From: Fodinibius sp051746985
GTDB taxonomy: Bacteria > Bacteroidota > Rhodothermia > Balneolales > Balneolaceae
Direction: 5' to 3'
DNA length: 64,000 nt
Assembly (NCBI GenBank): GCA_051746985.1
Contig: JBNJFP010000013.1
Span: 22,377 to 86,376, forward strand
The position numbers and the translations under genes are program-made. Numbering within the stretch: the first letter of the stretch is position 1; each line of letters starts with the position of its first letter. Positions 45,541-54,806 of the stretch are shown piece by piece. The notes beneath the pieces were generated by a model. The model had not been told where the DNA came from, did not search any database, and was given only the letters and a program-made list of their open reading frames with translations.

Positions 45541-46113
45541 ATGGGATCCGATCAGCAAAATAGGGAAGGGCCAACGCTGGATCTACTTTGGGAAAGGGTA
45601 CGGTCGGGCGACCAAGAAGCTTTGGAGAAGCTTTTTAGCAGGATGTTTGATTCTCTGTATAAGTATGGATACCGTATTATTCCCAATTCGAATCATGTTC
45701 GGGATGCCATTCAGGAGGTTTATTACCAGTTATGGAAATATCACCGTAACCTGGATACCCCCGAATCGGTTCGAGCCTATCTATTTGTTTCACTTCGCCG
45801 CGAATTGCTGAACCAAAAAGAATCCCGCCAACGAAGAGAAGAGGTCAACCAAAAATATGTGTCCGAAGAATTTGATCCCTTGCTTAATTACCGAAAGTGG
45901 GATCACCTGTTTGAATTGAAAGATCAGGAGAGTAAGGAGCTTAAAAAAGCAATCAAAAATTTAACTTCACGTCAGCGAGAAGTTATTTACCTAAAATTTT
46001 TTGAAGGTCTCTCGACCACAGAACTTTCTGAAGTTTTACAAATTCGCGCACAGAGTATCTATAATTTAGTGTATGATGCCCTCCATAATCTGCGTTCCTT
46101 CCTCGATAATTAG
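45541..46113 (+). CDS. ECF-type RNA polymerase sigma factor
   Basis: A 190-residue sigma-70 family factor with only regions 2 and 4. Region 2 is EKLFSRMFDSLYKYGYRIIPNSNHVRDAIQEVYYQLWKYH, with the -10-recognition part around VRDAIQEVYYQLW. Region 4 is AIKNLTSRQREVIYLKFFEGLSTTELSEVLQIRAQSIYNLVYDAL, a helix-turn-helix for the -35 element. Members of this type in Bacteroidota are paired with FecR anti-sigma proteins and drive adjacent SusC/SusD operons. The FecR gene follows 166 bp downstream, matching that pairing. Confidence 0.93.
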   Translation: MGSDQQNREGPTLDLLWERVRSGDQEALEKLFSRMFDSLYKYGYRIIPNSNHVRDAIQEVYYQLWKYHRNLDTPESVRAYLFVSLRRELLNQKESRQRREEVNQKYVSEEFDPLLNYRKWDHLFELKDQESKELKKAIKNLTSRQREVIYLKFFEGLSTTELSEVLQIRAQSIYNLVYDALHNLRSFLDN

Positions 46114-46279
46114 CTAATATCGAAAAAATAATACTGGGCCATCTTATTGATTTTATTTGATATAGGACGATTTAGGATTGGGTAAGAAAAAAATTCCAAA
46201 AAAAGAGAGTAGAAATAATGTTGGGCGTACTCTATACAGGTGAAAATCGAGGTTAACCAAATTAACGAACCAAAAGTTT

Positions 46280-47329
46280 ATGCCTGATCAGCTTTCAAAA
46301 TTACTAATGGATGATTCTTTTGTCCGCTTTCTGAAAGGAGAGGCAACGGAGGAGGAAGAAATCCGCTGGTCTTCGTGGATGCAGCAAGATAAAACCCGTG
46401 ACCAGCTTGTAAAAAAGGGGCGGATCTTATTGGAGGAGGGTACGCAAACCCTACCGAAGCCAGATTCCAACCAAGAGTTGGAGCGTCTTAAAAAACGCAT
46501 TGGTTCGGATCGTCAATTTACATCTGTTATGGATGTACGAAGACGCCCCAAAAAGCTGGTTTGGGTATCAATGGCTGCAGCTGCAAGCATACTGCTGCTG
46601 GTTGGTTTTTTAGCCCGGCATACCTTATTACAGAACGACGGAACGGAAGACAGTCGGGCTGCCTCGATTAATTATCGGATGGTAGAAACCGATGCTGGCC
46701 AAAAATCTACGGTACAGTATTCAGATGGCTCAAAGGTTGTGGTAAATTCAAATTCACAAATGCGTATGCCTGATCGAGTTACGGATGCCGACACCATGCA
46801 GGTGTGGTTGGAAGGAGAAGCCTACTTTAGTATAACGCGCAATGAAGATTCGGAATCTCGCACCTTTATCGTACATACCCCCGATGGTGATGTCTCGGTA
46901 TTGGGGACTAAGTTTGCCGTCAATACCACAGAGCAGCAGAGCCGGGTTGTGCTGGCCGAAGGAAGCGTTCGTGTTAATGTCCAAGATTCAGCCAGAAATG
47001 ACGGGCTTAATTACACTATGAAGCCGGGTGAGATGGCCCTGTTTTCACCTTCTGTTGATAACATTCAAGTCGAAGAAGTTAATGCAGAAGTTTATACCTC
47101 GTGGGCTAGTGATACATTGGTGATGGATAATACTCCGCTGGCTGATCTCATTGAACGTATTGAATTTACTTATGGTGTGCAGGTAGAGGTTGAAGATCGG
47201 GCTCTTTTGGATGAAAAGCTCACTGGCAAGTTCGAAAATGTAAATTTAGAGTTTTTGCTTGAAGGTCTTGCCGAAACGCTGGATGCAGAAATAACCCGAC
47301 GCAATAACACCGTTTTTATCCAAGATTAA
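46280..47329 (+). CDS. FecR-family anti-sigma factor
   Basis: A 349-residue inner-membrane regulator. The cytosolic N-terminus (about 1-90) would hold the sigma factor. One membrane helix (VSMAAAASILLLVGFLA, about 94-112) is followed by a periplasmic FecR domain: AGQKSTVQYSDGSKVVVNSNSQMRMP, VWLEGEAYFSITRN, FIVHTPDGDVSVLGTKFAVN. The C-terminal domain resembles STN (LADLIERIEFTYGVQVEVEDRALLDEKLTGKFENVNLEFLLEGLAETL). It probably receives a substrate signal from the STN domain of the SusC protein and releases or activates the sigma factor. Confidence 0.93.
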   Translation: MPDQLSKLLMDDSFVRFLKGEATEEEEIRWSSWMQQDKTRDQLVKKGRILLEEGTQTLPKPDSNQELERLKKRIGSDRQFTSVMDVRRRPKKLVWVSMAAAASILLLVGFLARHTLLQNDGTEDSRAASINYRMVETDAGQKSTVQYSDGSKVVVNSNSQMRMPDRVTDADTMQVWLEGEAYFSITRNEDSESRTFIVHTPDGDVSVLGTKFAVNTTEQQSRVVLAEGSVRVNVQDSARNDGLNYTMKPGEMALFSPSVDNIQVEEVNAEVYTSWASDTLVMDNTPLADLIERIEFTYGVQVEVEDRALLDEKLTGKFENVNLEFLLEGLAETLDAEITRRNNTVFIQD

Positions 47330-47386
47330 ACTCCCAACCCAATAGTATAGAATCGAAAATATAGATCTAACTAAAACACAAGTAAT

Positions 47387-50300
47387 ATGAAAATCAGAAG
47401 ATACCTCCTGTTCGTTTTACTCATTTTATTTGGTGGCATCAATTCATTATGGGCAGAACAATCAACTCAATATGTTTCAAACGACCGTACTGGGTATGTT
47501 CAAGAGTCTAATGATACGATCTCTCTGGGACAACTTTTAGATGACCTTGAAACCGGTTACAATGTGGTGTTTTTATATAAATCCGAAATTATAAAAGACA
47601 AGGAATCAACCAACAAGAATATCGAAGGTGATATCTATGAGAAGCTTGAGAATGTTCTTGAACCGCATGGATTGGAGTATAACTATCTCGGTAATCGTAC
47701 ATTTGTTATCTCTCAAAAGAAAGAGGTGCAGAGTAATATAGCTGCTCAGGATACGGTAAGAGGTCAAGTGACCGATGCCGAAACTGGAGAAACACTGCCA
47801 GGAGTTAATATTTTGGTAAAGGGTACCGAAACTGGGGCTGCAACAGATGCTGATGGAAATTTTGTACTTAGATCGGCTGAATCTCAGGATACACTTGTAG
47901 TTTCATATATTGGATATCAAACCCAAGAAATACCTGTTAATGAACGCACCGAGCTAAATATTGAACTTGTTCCAAGCGTATTAGAATCTGGAGAGGATAT
48001 TGTGGTTATTGGGTATGGAACTCAGCAGAGAGAAAATGTGAGTGGTTCGATATCGTCTGTGAGCTCTGCTGACCTTGATGAGGCTCCTGTAGAGCGATTA
48101 GATGATGCCCTGCAGGGTCGTCTTTCTGGTGTCAGTGTAACCTCAAGTTCCGGTGCACCGGGCTCTTCATCATCAGTGCGTATCCGTGGGACTACCTCTA
48201 TTAATAACAGTGATCCCCTCTATGTTGTTGATGGTGTTCCTATTGAAGATGGTATTGGATATCTGAATCCAGCTGACATTGAATCAATTCAAGTATTAAA
48301 AGATGCAGCTTCGGCAGCAATATATGGAACACGTGCTGCCAGCGGCGTTGTGCTTGTAACAACGAAAGGAGGTTCGCGAAGTGATTTTGAAGTTAGTTAC
48401 AGCAGTTATTATGGCATCCAAGGTCCAGAGAAAAAGCTTGACCTATTGAATGCCAGAGAATATGCTACACTGCGGAATGAATCTTCAGTAGCGGCAGGTG
48501 ATGGAGTGATATTTTCTGATCCGCAGTCGTTTGGCGAAGGTACCGACTGGCAGGAAACGATTTTCAATAACTCAGCAGCGGTAATTAATCAAAATCTAAG
48601 CTTTAGTGGAGGTAATGAAACCTCGTCGTACCATGCTTCTCTTGGATATTATGATGAGCAGGGAATTGTAGCTTCACCTATTTCTCATAATGAGAAGTTG
48701 TCATTTCGTATAAACTCTACCATTGACGTTACCGATTGGTTAACTTTTAGCGAAAATTTCAGTTACACATACGAGAGAAACCGTGGAAGCTTGGAGACCA
48801 ATAGTGAGTTTGGTGGGCCACTGAGTTCTGCAGTGAACCTTGATCCCATAACACCGGTACTTATTACTGATGAATCTACGATTAATGGTTCTCCATATAG
48901 CAATAACCCTGTAGTAACGAACGAGGATGGATTTCCTTACGGAATTTCGCGCTATGTGGGACAAGAAATGTCAAATCCACTGGCATATATGGATGTTAAT
49001 CGCGGTAATTATGGTTATTCCCATAACATTGTTGGAAATGCCAGTCTTGAAATCGAGCCAATCGATAATCTGTTTATTAAGACAGATATTGGTGTTAAAC
49101 CGGCATTCTATGGTTTTGAGTCTTTTACACCCGTATACTATTTAAGCGTAACTACTCAGAACACTGGTAGCAATAGTTTTGCCCGTGAAAATAGCCGTAG
49201 TTTAGTTTGGAGTTGGGATAATACCATTAATTATATCACAAGCTTAGCTTCTCATAACTTTGATTTTATGGTAGGAACAAGTACTCGTGAAAACAGTGCT
49301 ACAACTGTTGGAGGGACATACCAAGCTATCCCAGCACAGAACTTTAGTGATGCCTCAATGAACTTTTCGACACCAAACGAACGGCGTATTGCTTTTGGAA
49401 GTGAGGCACAGCCATATGCACTTAATTCGTATTTTGGACGAGTTAATTATGATTATGATGGACGGTATCTGCTTACGGCTGTATTGAGGGTTGATGGTTC
49501 TTCACGATTCGGAAGCGAAAATCAGTACGGAACCTTTCCGGCCGTTTCGGTGGGTTGGGTACCAACCTCTGAGGATTTCTTCCCGGATACCTTCGTTGAT
49601 TATCTAAAGATCCGCGGATCTTATGGAGTTAATGGGAATGATCGCTCACTGGGTGATTTCCAATACCAGTCAACGGTTTCGGGCGGACGCGATTATGTAT
49701 TTGGAGACGGCAATATAATTACCGGATCAAGTCCAAACGCCCCGGCTAACTCGGAACTGGAGTGGGAGGAAACTAGTCAAATTAATGTTGGTTTTGACGC
49801 AGAGTTCTTGAATAATTTCTCTTTAACATTCGATTACTACCACAAAGAGACTGATGGAATGCTGCTCCAGGTACAAATACCTTCTTATGTGGGAGCCAGC
49901 GGTGATCCGTTTGGTAACGTGGCAAGCTTGACAAACGATGGAGTGGAACTTGAGTTAGGGTACGAAAAACAGTTTGATGACTACGGTTTCAATATTACCG
50001 CTAACGGTTCGTATAACAAAAACGAAATTACAGATATTGGTGAAAACGATTTCTTAACCGGGTCAACACTGCAAGCCAGCGCTTATGAAATTACCCGAAC
50101 CGAGGTAGGTGAACCCATTAATTCATTTTATGGATTTAAAACTGAGGGTATTTTCCAGACACAAGAAGAGGTCAATAGTTACACCAATTCCGACGGCAAC
50201 CTTTTGCAACCCGATGCACAACCGGGTGACTTCCGCTGGAAGGATGTTAATGGAGATGGCCAGATTACAAGCGAAGATCGAACCTTCCTTGGCACTCCCA

Positions 50301-50782
50301 ATGCGCCGTGGACATTCGGTATTAATCTTTCTGCAAATTGGAGGCAATTCGATTTCAAGATGTTTGGACAAGGCGTATATGGGAATGATATTTTCCAGGG
50401 ACTGCGCCGCCTGGATATAGCTTCGGCCAACTATACTTCAAGAGCGCTGAACCGTTGGACCGGGCCTGGTAGTTCAAATTCGTATCCGCGACTAAATGAT
50501 GATGATCCTAATGATAATTTTACGAATCCATCTGATTTTCATCTGTCTGATGGAAGCTATTTTAGGATAAAGAACCTTCAGCTTGGCTATACCTTACCAA
50601 CTGAGATGTCTACGAAACTTGGTATTCAGCAAGCACGGTTTTACGTGCGTGCCGAGAACTTGGCGACGATAACCGGGTATTCCGGCTTCGATCCTGAGGT
50701 TGGTGGAGACAGCTATGGAATTGACCGCGGTATTTATCCGCAAGCTCGATCTTACCAGCTTGGCGTGAATATTAGATTTTAA
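47387..50782 (+). CDS. SusC/RagA-family TonB-linked outer-membrane transporter with STN domain
   Basis: An 1131-residue TonB-dependent transporter. The signal peptide (about 1-24) leads into an STN signalling domain (about 40-108, SLGQLLDDLETGYNVVFLYKSEI). A carboxypeptidase-D-like beta-sandwich follows (about 122-200, VRGQVTDAETGETLPGVNILVKGTETGA), then the plug (VSGSISSVSSADLDEAPVERLDDALQGRLSGV, RIRGTTSINNSDPLYVVDGVPI) and a 22-strand barrel ending in GVNIRF. It should import oligosaccharides captured by the SusD partner. The STN domain marks it as the sensor arm of the sigma/FecR system upstream. Confidence 0.95.
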   Translation: MKIRRYLLFVLLILFGGINSLWAEQSTQYVSNDRTGYVQESNDTISLGQLLDDLETGYNVVFLYKSEIIKDKESTNKNIEGDIYEKLENVLEPHGLEYNYLGNRTFVISQKKEVQSNIAAQDTVRGQVTDAETGETLPGVNILVKGTETGAATDADGNFVLRSAESQDTLVVSYIGYQTQEIPVNERTELNIELVPSVLESGEDIVVIGYGTQQRENVSGSISSVSSADLDEAPVERLDDALQGRLSGVSVTSSSGAPGSSSSVRIRGTTSINNSDPLYVVDGVPIEDGIGYLNPADIESIQVLKDAASAAIYGTRAASGVVLVTTKGGSRSDFEVSYSSYYGIQGPEKKLDLLNAREYATLRNESSVAAGDGVIFSDPQSFGEGTDWQETIFNNSAAVINQNLSFSGGNETSSYHASLGYYDEQGIVASPISHNEKLSFRINSTIDVTDWLTFSENFSYTYERNRGSLETNSEFGGPLSSAVNLDPITPVLITDESTINGSPYSNNPVVTNEDGFPYGISRYVGQEMSNPLAYMDVNRGNYGYSHNIVGNASLEIEPIDNLFIKTDIGVKPAFYGFESFTPVYYLSVTTQNTGSNSFARENSRSLVWSWDNTINYITSLASHNFDFMVGTSTRENSATTVGGTYQAIPAQNFSDASMNFSTPNERRIAFGSEAQPYALNSYFGRVNYDYDGRYLLTAVLRVDGSSRFGSENQYGTFPAVSVGWVPTSEDFFPDTFVDYLKIRGSYGVNGNDRSLGDFQYQSTVSGGRDYVFGDGNIITGSSPNAPANSELEWEETSQINVGFDAEFLNNFSLTFDYYHKETDGMLLQVQIPSYVGASGDPFGNVASLTNDGVELELGYEKQFDDYGFNITANGSYNKNEITDIGENDFLTGSTLQASAYEITRTEVGEPINSFYGFKTEGIFQTQEEVNSYTNSDGNLLQPDAQPGDFRWKDVNGDGQITSEDRTFLGTPNAPWTFGINLSANWRQFDFKMFGQGVYGNDIFQGLRRLDIASANYTSRALNRWTGPGSSNSYPRLNDDDPNDNFTNPSDFHLSDGSYFRIKNLQLGYTLPTEMSTKLGIQQARFYVRAENLATITGYSGFDPEVGGDSYGIDRGIYPQARSYQLGVNIRF

Positions 50783-50821
50783 ATCAGACAAATTTTAACT
50801 ACTCAATAATTGGTGATAATA

Positions 50822-52333
50822 ATGAAACGTTTTCTTACATATCTCATGTGTTTGGCTGTAGTCGTTTCCTTTGCCTCCTGTGATAGCGTTTTGGACGTGG
50901 AGCCTAAAGGACAGCAATTGGAGTCGAATTACTATCAGACTCCCGATCAGGCATTTGAAGCATTAGTTGCTGCATATAACCCTATGGCATGGACAACAGG
51001 TGGACCTGATAATACCTATATACCTGTCTTGGGGCCGCTTAATAGTGCAACAGCTAGCATGAATGCCGGTGGTGGTGGTCCGAACGATGTACCGTCTTGG
51101 CATGCATGGAATACTTATGATCTAAGTAGTGCCGTGGGACCGCAAGCAGGTTATTGGGATCGAAGCTATACCGGTATTAATCGGGCAAACCTCTTACTGG
51201 AAAGAATTGAAGGTGTTGAAGGGATGGATTCAGAAACAAAGGATCGATATGTCGCTGAAGCACGATTTTTGCGCGGCTACTATTATTTTTGGTTGGTTCG
51301 CCTCTTTCGTAATGTCCCGTTGTTTACCAATTCGCTAGAGACTAGCGAGATTTATGAGCAAGAGCAGGCACCACCTGAAGACGTATATGCCCAGATTGAT
51401 GACGATTTATCCGCCGCTATTGCTGACTTGCCGGAGGCTCCGCTCTCGGCCAACGATCAGGGGCGTGCTACCAAAGGCGCTGCCCGTGCATTTTTGGCGA
51501 AATCGCTGATGTGGGAAGTTGGAGATGGCCAAGACCAGGCCAAGATGCAGCGTGCTGCAGATTTGCTAAACCAAGTGAATACCTCTTCAGCATACGACTT
51601 GGTAGATAATTATCCCGATCTCTTTGATCCTGCAAATCCCTTTAGTTCTGAGTCTGTTTTTGAGATAGCACACACGTCTGAACAGCAGGCAGACTGGGGC
51701 AGCTTTGGTAATTTTCGGGGTAATGTGTATGTACAAATGGTTGGTCCTCGCGGATATAGTGGTCCTGATTATAATGCAGGCTGGGGATTCAACCCCATTA
51801 CACAAGTATTGGTAGATGCCTTGGATGGTGACCCACGTTACGATCATACTATCCTCGATGTCGGCAGTATGGCTGATGATGGTTCCGCAGATTACGAACC
51901 TGGCTATCAAGATACCGGATATTTCGTAAAGAAATTTGCCCCGCTTTCGGAATATACTGCCGAAGATGGTGTCATAGAACTAAATTACCCAAATAATTAT
52001 ATGGAGGTACGGCTTGCACACACCTACTTGTTAGAGGCCGAAGCTCTTGTAAGGTTAAATGGCGCCAATGATACACGAGCAGAATTTTTGCTCACGGAAG
52101 TTCGTGATCGAGTGGGCTTAGGCCCTGAATCCGCTACACTCGATAATATATATCGTGAAATGCATTTAGAGCTGGCTACCGAAGGTCACCGATGGTTTAA
52201 CTTAGTGCGAACCGGTCGTGCTGCAGATGTCTTAGCCGATGAAGGTTTTGTAGAAGGGGTTCACGAAGTATTGCCTATACCGCTTGAATCATTAAATAAT
52301 ACGGCTCTTGAACAGAACGATGGATATGATTAA
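50822..52333 (+). CDS. SusD/RagB-family surface glycan-binding lipoprotein
   Basis: A 503-residue outer-membrane lipoprotein. The signal sequence MKRFLTYLMCLAVVVSFASC ends at the lipidated cysteine. The SusD fold appears as SNYYQTPDQAFEALVAAYNPM, then helical TPR-like repeats (YTGINRANLLLERIEGVEGMDSETKDRYVAEARFLRGYYYFWLVRLFRNVPL, PPEDVYAQIDDDLSAAIADLP, KGAARAFLAKSLMW). The C-terminal IYREMHLELATEGHRWFNLVRTGRA closes it. It sits as a lid on the SusC barrel and binds the incoming glycan. A TTG at 50810 adds four residues; ATG 50822 fits the lipoprotein signal. It starts 39 bp after susC. Confidence 0.95.
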   Translation: MKRFLTYLMCLAVVVSFASCDSVLDVEPKGQQLESNYYQTPDQAFEALVAAYNPMAWTTGGPDNTYIPVLGPLNSATASMNAGGGGPNDVPSWHAWNTYDLSSAVGPQAGYWDRSYTGINRANLLLERIEGVEGMDSETKDRYVAEARFLRGYYYFWLVRLFRNVPLFTNSLETSEIYEQEQAPPEDVYAQIDDDLSAAIADLPEAPLSANDQGRATKGAARAFLAKSLMWEVGDGQDQAKMQRAADLLNQVNTSSAYDLVDNYPDLFDPANPFSSESVFEIAHTSEQQADWGSFGNFRGNVYVQMVGPRGYSGPDYNAGWGFNPITQVLVDALDGDPRYDHTILDVGSMADDGSADYEPGYQDTGYFVKKFAPLSEYTAEDGVIELNYPNNYMEVRLAHTYLLEAEALVRLNGANDTRAEFLLTEVRDRVGLGPESATLDNIYREMHLELATEGHRWFNLVRTGRAADVLADEGFVEGVHEVLPIPLESLNNTALEQNDGYD

Positions 52334-52450
52334 CAGGTATTCTTAATTATTAGCCTGGCGGACGTACATACCATATTAGAGAGGTAAAATAGCAATATGG
52401 TATGGAAAGCCATCGGTATATAAATATTAACCAGATAGATATTTACCATT

Positions 52451-53374
52451 ATGTACAAGTATAAAAATTTAATAAATCCGATATATCAACTTCCGCTGTT
52501 TTTAGTACTCATAGGAAGTTTAGTTATATCGGCATGTAGCGATAGTACCACAAGCGGAGAGCTGGGGTCTACCCCCGCTGAGGCTTCCTTTACAGTAGAG
52601 CCTGTATCCGATGAAGCTAATACTTTTGAAGTGGAAAGTACTACTGAAGGGGCTTTCATGTGGGAATGGGATTTTGGTGACGGCCAAGGCTGGCAAAAAG
52701 GCAGTGAAATCGATACTGCTTATTATGCCGCAAAAGGGGGATACGATATTAAATTGAGGGCTTATAGTAAAGCTGGTAGTGATACTGCCAGCAACTCTAT
52801 TGATGTAGCTGAAAACGATTGTTCTGGCGATTTAGAAAAGCTCACAGGTTGCGATAGTAAAACATGGGTTCTGAAACCTGATGCAGGATCTTTGTGGATT
52901 GGACCTTCTGATTTTAGCGCTACTTGGTGGAGCAATACCGAAGAAGATGTTGAAGAACGTAGTTGTATTTTCAATGATGAAATGACATTTAACTATGATG
53001 GTACTATGGATAGAAACCTTCAAGGAGATATTTGGGTCGATGAGGAAGGTGAAGATAATCCATTCCCTGAAGATATCATAGCCAACAATGACGGTTCTAT
53101 GGAGGCCGGTTGTTATGATTGGAGTGAAATAAATTCGGATTATGATGCTTGGGGTTCAGGAACATTTAGCTATGACATATCTGGAGATGAAATAAAAATT
53201 ATAGGTGAAGGCGCATATTTAGGTCTTTATAAGGCAGGAGATGATAATATAACGGATACTCCCGAAGAAAGTGATATCACTTATGAAATAGTGGAGTTTA
53301 CTGAAGATGAAATAGTGGTTGCTAAAATTTATGATTGGGGAGCATGGCAATTTACATATGCACCTAAACAGTAA
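52451..53374 (+). CDS. PKD-domain lipoprotein of the glucan locus
   Basis: A 307-residue lipoprotein. The signal (FLVLIGSLVISAC) ends at Cys29 or so, followed by a Ser/Thr-rich linker. A PKD-like beta domain follows (ASFTVEPVSDEANTFEVESTTEGAFMWEWDFGDGQGWQKGSEIDTAYYAAKGGYDIKLRAYSKAGSDT), with the WDFGDG motif. The second half, starting CSGDLEKLTGCDSKTWVLKPDAGSLWIGP, is a beta-rich domain found in similar PUL lipoproteins. It is probably a surface glycan-binding protein (SusE/F-like in place, not in sequence). It ends at a hairpin terminator that may separate it from the GH16 gene. Confidence 0.8.
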   Translation: MYKYKNLINPIYQLPLFLVLIGSLVISACSDSTTSGELGSTPAEASFTVEPVSDEANTFEVESTTEGAFMWEWDFGDGQGWQKGSEIDTAYYAAKGGYDIKLRAYSKAGSDTASNSIDVAENDCSGDLEKLTGCDSKTWVLKPDAGSLWIGPSDFSATWWSNTEEDVEERSCIFNDEMTFNYDGTMDRNLQGDIWVDEEGEDNPFPEDIIANNDGSMEAGCYDWSEINSDYDAWGSGTFSYDISGDEIKIIGEGAYLGLYKAGDDNITDTPEESDITYEIVEFTEDEIVVAKIYDWGAWQFTYAPKQ

Positions 53375-53757
53375 AAAATAAAGTAATTTCAGGCCCAATA
53401 GTCGGTTAAAGATATACCGCCTATTGGGTTTGTTTTTATAAGTCTTAATTAGATAAATTCAACTAATTCAATGGAACTGTTATATAGCTTTGAGTAAAAA
53501 ATCTTGTTAAAAGGCTTTGTTTGAATAACAAAATGTTATTTTGCTTTTAGGTACTGATAGCACTTTAACAGGATAGTTATCTGAGGATAAAAATTAAAAG
53601 CTTATCAATTTTGCTTGTCAAATAGTATTTCAAAGTATGGAGTACTTATGGTTCAACTCCATTTGCAGAAAAGCTATTCTCCAATATATAATACCAGTAT
53701 AATAGCAAGCTATGCCTGGTAATAAGCTGGGTATTAATTACGCTTAAAACATTTAGT
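53375..53757. other. Intergenic region (383 bp) upstream of GH16
   Basis: AT-rich stretch after the lipoprotein terminator. TAGCTTTG (53485-53492) matches the -7 box but lacks a clear TTTG 19-21 nt upstream. A palindrome CAAAATGTTATTTTG lies at 53529-53543 and could be a regulator site. No gene is supported. Confidence 0.5.
53394..53437 (+). terminator. Terminator after the PKD lipoprotein gene
   Basis: CCCAATAG (53394-53401) and CTATTGGG (53421-53428) pair perfectly, extended inside by CGG/CCG after one mismatch, and TTTGTTTTT follows. It would close or attenuate the sigma-FecR-SusC-SusD-lipoprotein transcript before the GH16 gene. Confidence 0.75.
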
Positions 53758-54654
53758 ATGCGAACAACAGGTTTCAATTTAACTATTGACAGAAGATTTC
53801 TCTTTTGTATCATTGTTTTCATGGCGATGATAACGCTAAGTTTTTGTGAAGATGACAAAGGGATTACCACATCAGGCACTAACGAGGAAAATTCTTCAGA
53901 CACGACCTCGAGTAGTGGTGAATATGAGTTAGTTTGGAGCGATGAATTTAATTATGAAGGACCTCCCGATCCAAACAAATGGACCTATGATATTGGTCAT
54001 GGTGAAGGTGGCTGGGGAAATAATGAAGTGCAATACTACACCGATGAACAGGAAAATGTACGGGTGGAGGATGGCAATCTAATTATTGATGCTATTAAAG
54101 AGAATGGAGAATGGACCTCAGCACGGATTAAAACGCAGGGCTTGCAAAGTTTAAAGCATGTAACGGTTAAGGTGCGGGCCAAGCTTCCAGAAGGTTCGGG
54201 TACCTGGCCTGCTATCTGGATGTTGGGATCAAATATCACGGAGGTTGGCTGGCCGGCTTCCGGCGAAATAGATATTATGGAACACGTCGGCAAAGATCCC
54301 GGGATGGTGCACAGTTCGTTGCATACCCCATCAAGTTTTGGAAGCACCGAAAATACATCCCAAAAGGAAGTGCCTGATTTCCATGATGAATTTCATGTTT
54401 ACGAAGCGGAATGGACGGCTGACAGTATCATATTTAAAATTGATGGAGAAGAGTTTTACACCTACAGCCCATATGAAAAAAATGCTGAAACCTGGCCGTT
54501 TAATGACGATTTTTTCATCATTATGAATATCGCCATGGGCGGGAATTGGGGCAGCGATCCAGACTATGAAACGGGTGGCATGAAAAATGGTATCGATCCC
54601 GATTTGAGTGAGGCTCGTATGGTTGTCGATTATGTTCGGGTCTATAAAAATTAA
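53758..54654 (+). CDS. Glycoside hydrolase family 16 (laminarinase-like) lipoprotein
   Basis: A 298-residue enzyme. An N-terminal hydrophobic segment (RFLFCIIVFMAMITLSFC) ends at a cysteine followed by acidic EDD, which looks like a lipoprotein with a surface-export signal. The GH16 domain starts YELVWSDEFNYEGPPDPNKWTYDIG and includes GWGNNEVQYYT and the catalytic EIDIME motif (Glu170, Asp172, Glu175 in GEIDIMEHVG). It ends with MNIAMGGNWG and MVVDYVRVYKN. This pattern is that of endo-1,3(4)-beta-glucanases. It would cut laminarin-like glucans at the cell surface for SusC/D uptake. Other GH16 substrates (agar, carrageenan) are less likely from the motif set. Confidence 0.9.
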   Translation: MRTTGFNLTIDRRFLFCIIVFMAMITLSFCEDDKGITTSGTNEENSSDTTSSSGEYELVWSDEFNYEGPPDPNKWTYDIGHGEGGWGNNEVQYYTDEQENVRVEDGNLIIDAIKENGEWTSARIKTQGLQSLKHVTVKVRAKLPEGSGTWPAIWMLGSNITEVGWPASGEIDIMEHVGKDPGMVHSSLHTPSSFGSTENTSQKEVPDFHDEFHVYEAEWTADSIIFKIDGEEFYTYSPYEKNAETWPFNDDFFIIMNIAMGGNWGSDPDYETGGMKNGIDPDLSEARMVVDYVRVYKN

Positions 54655-54686
54655 GTAGTCGGTCTTTCTTAAAGTACCTTGTAGGG

Positions 54687-54800
54687 GGTTCCGCAGCGGA
54701 GCTACGGAACGAGAAAAATTTCTTAATGGCTAATTATCTGGTTACGTAGCCTTTCTTTTTTTATTTATCCGATGTCAATCCCAGTTGTGCGATGAATTCG
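54687..54800 (+). repeat. Palindromic repeat element, copy B
   Basis: GTTCCG (54688-54693) and CGGAAC (54705-54710) flank the same 11-nt loop as copy A, and the following GAGAAAAA is also the same. The second hairpin is collapsed: only GGTTACGTAGCC (54740-54751) remains, as if the loop and one arm were deleted. A T-rich run and about 35 bp similar to copy A (ATGTCAATCCCAG...CGATGA) follow. It lies between the convergent GH16 and GNAT genes. Confidence 0.75.
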
Positions 54801-54806
54801 GATAAA

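Noticed and set aside
42483..54800. Composite transposon carrying the glucan locus between the two repeats
   Set aside because: No transposase, target-site duplication or terminal inverted repeat was seen; two small palindromic copies alone do not show mobilisation.
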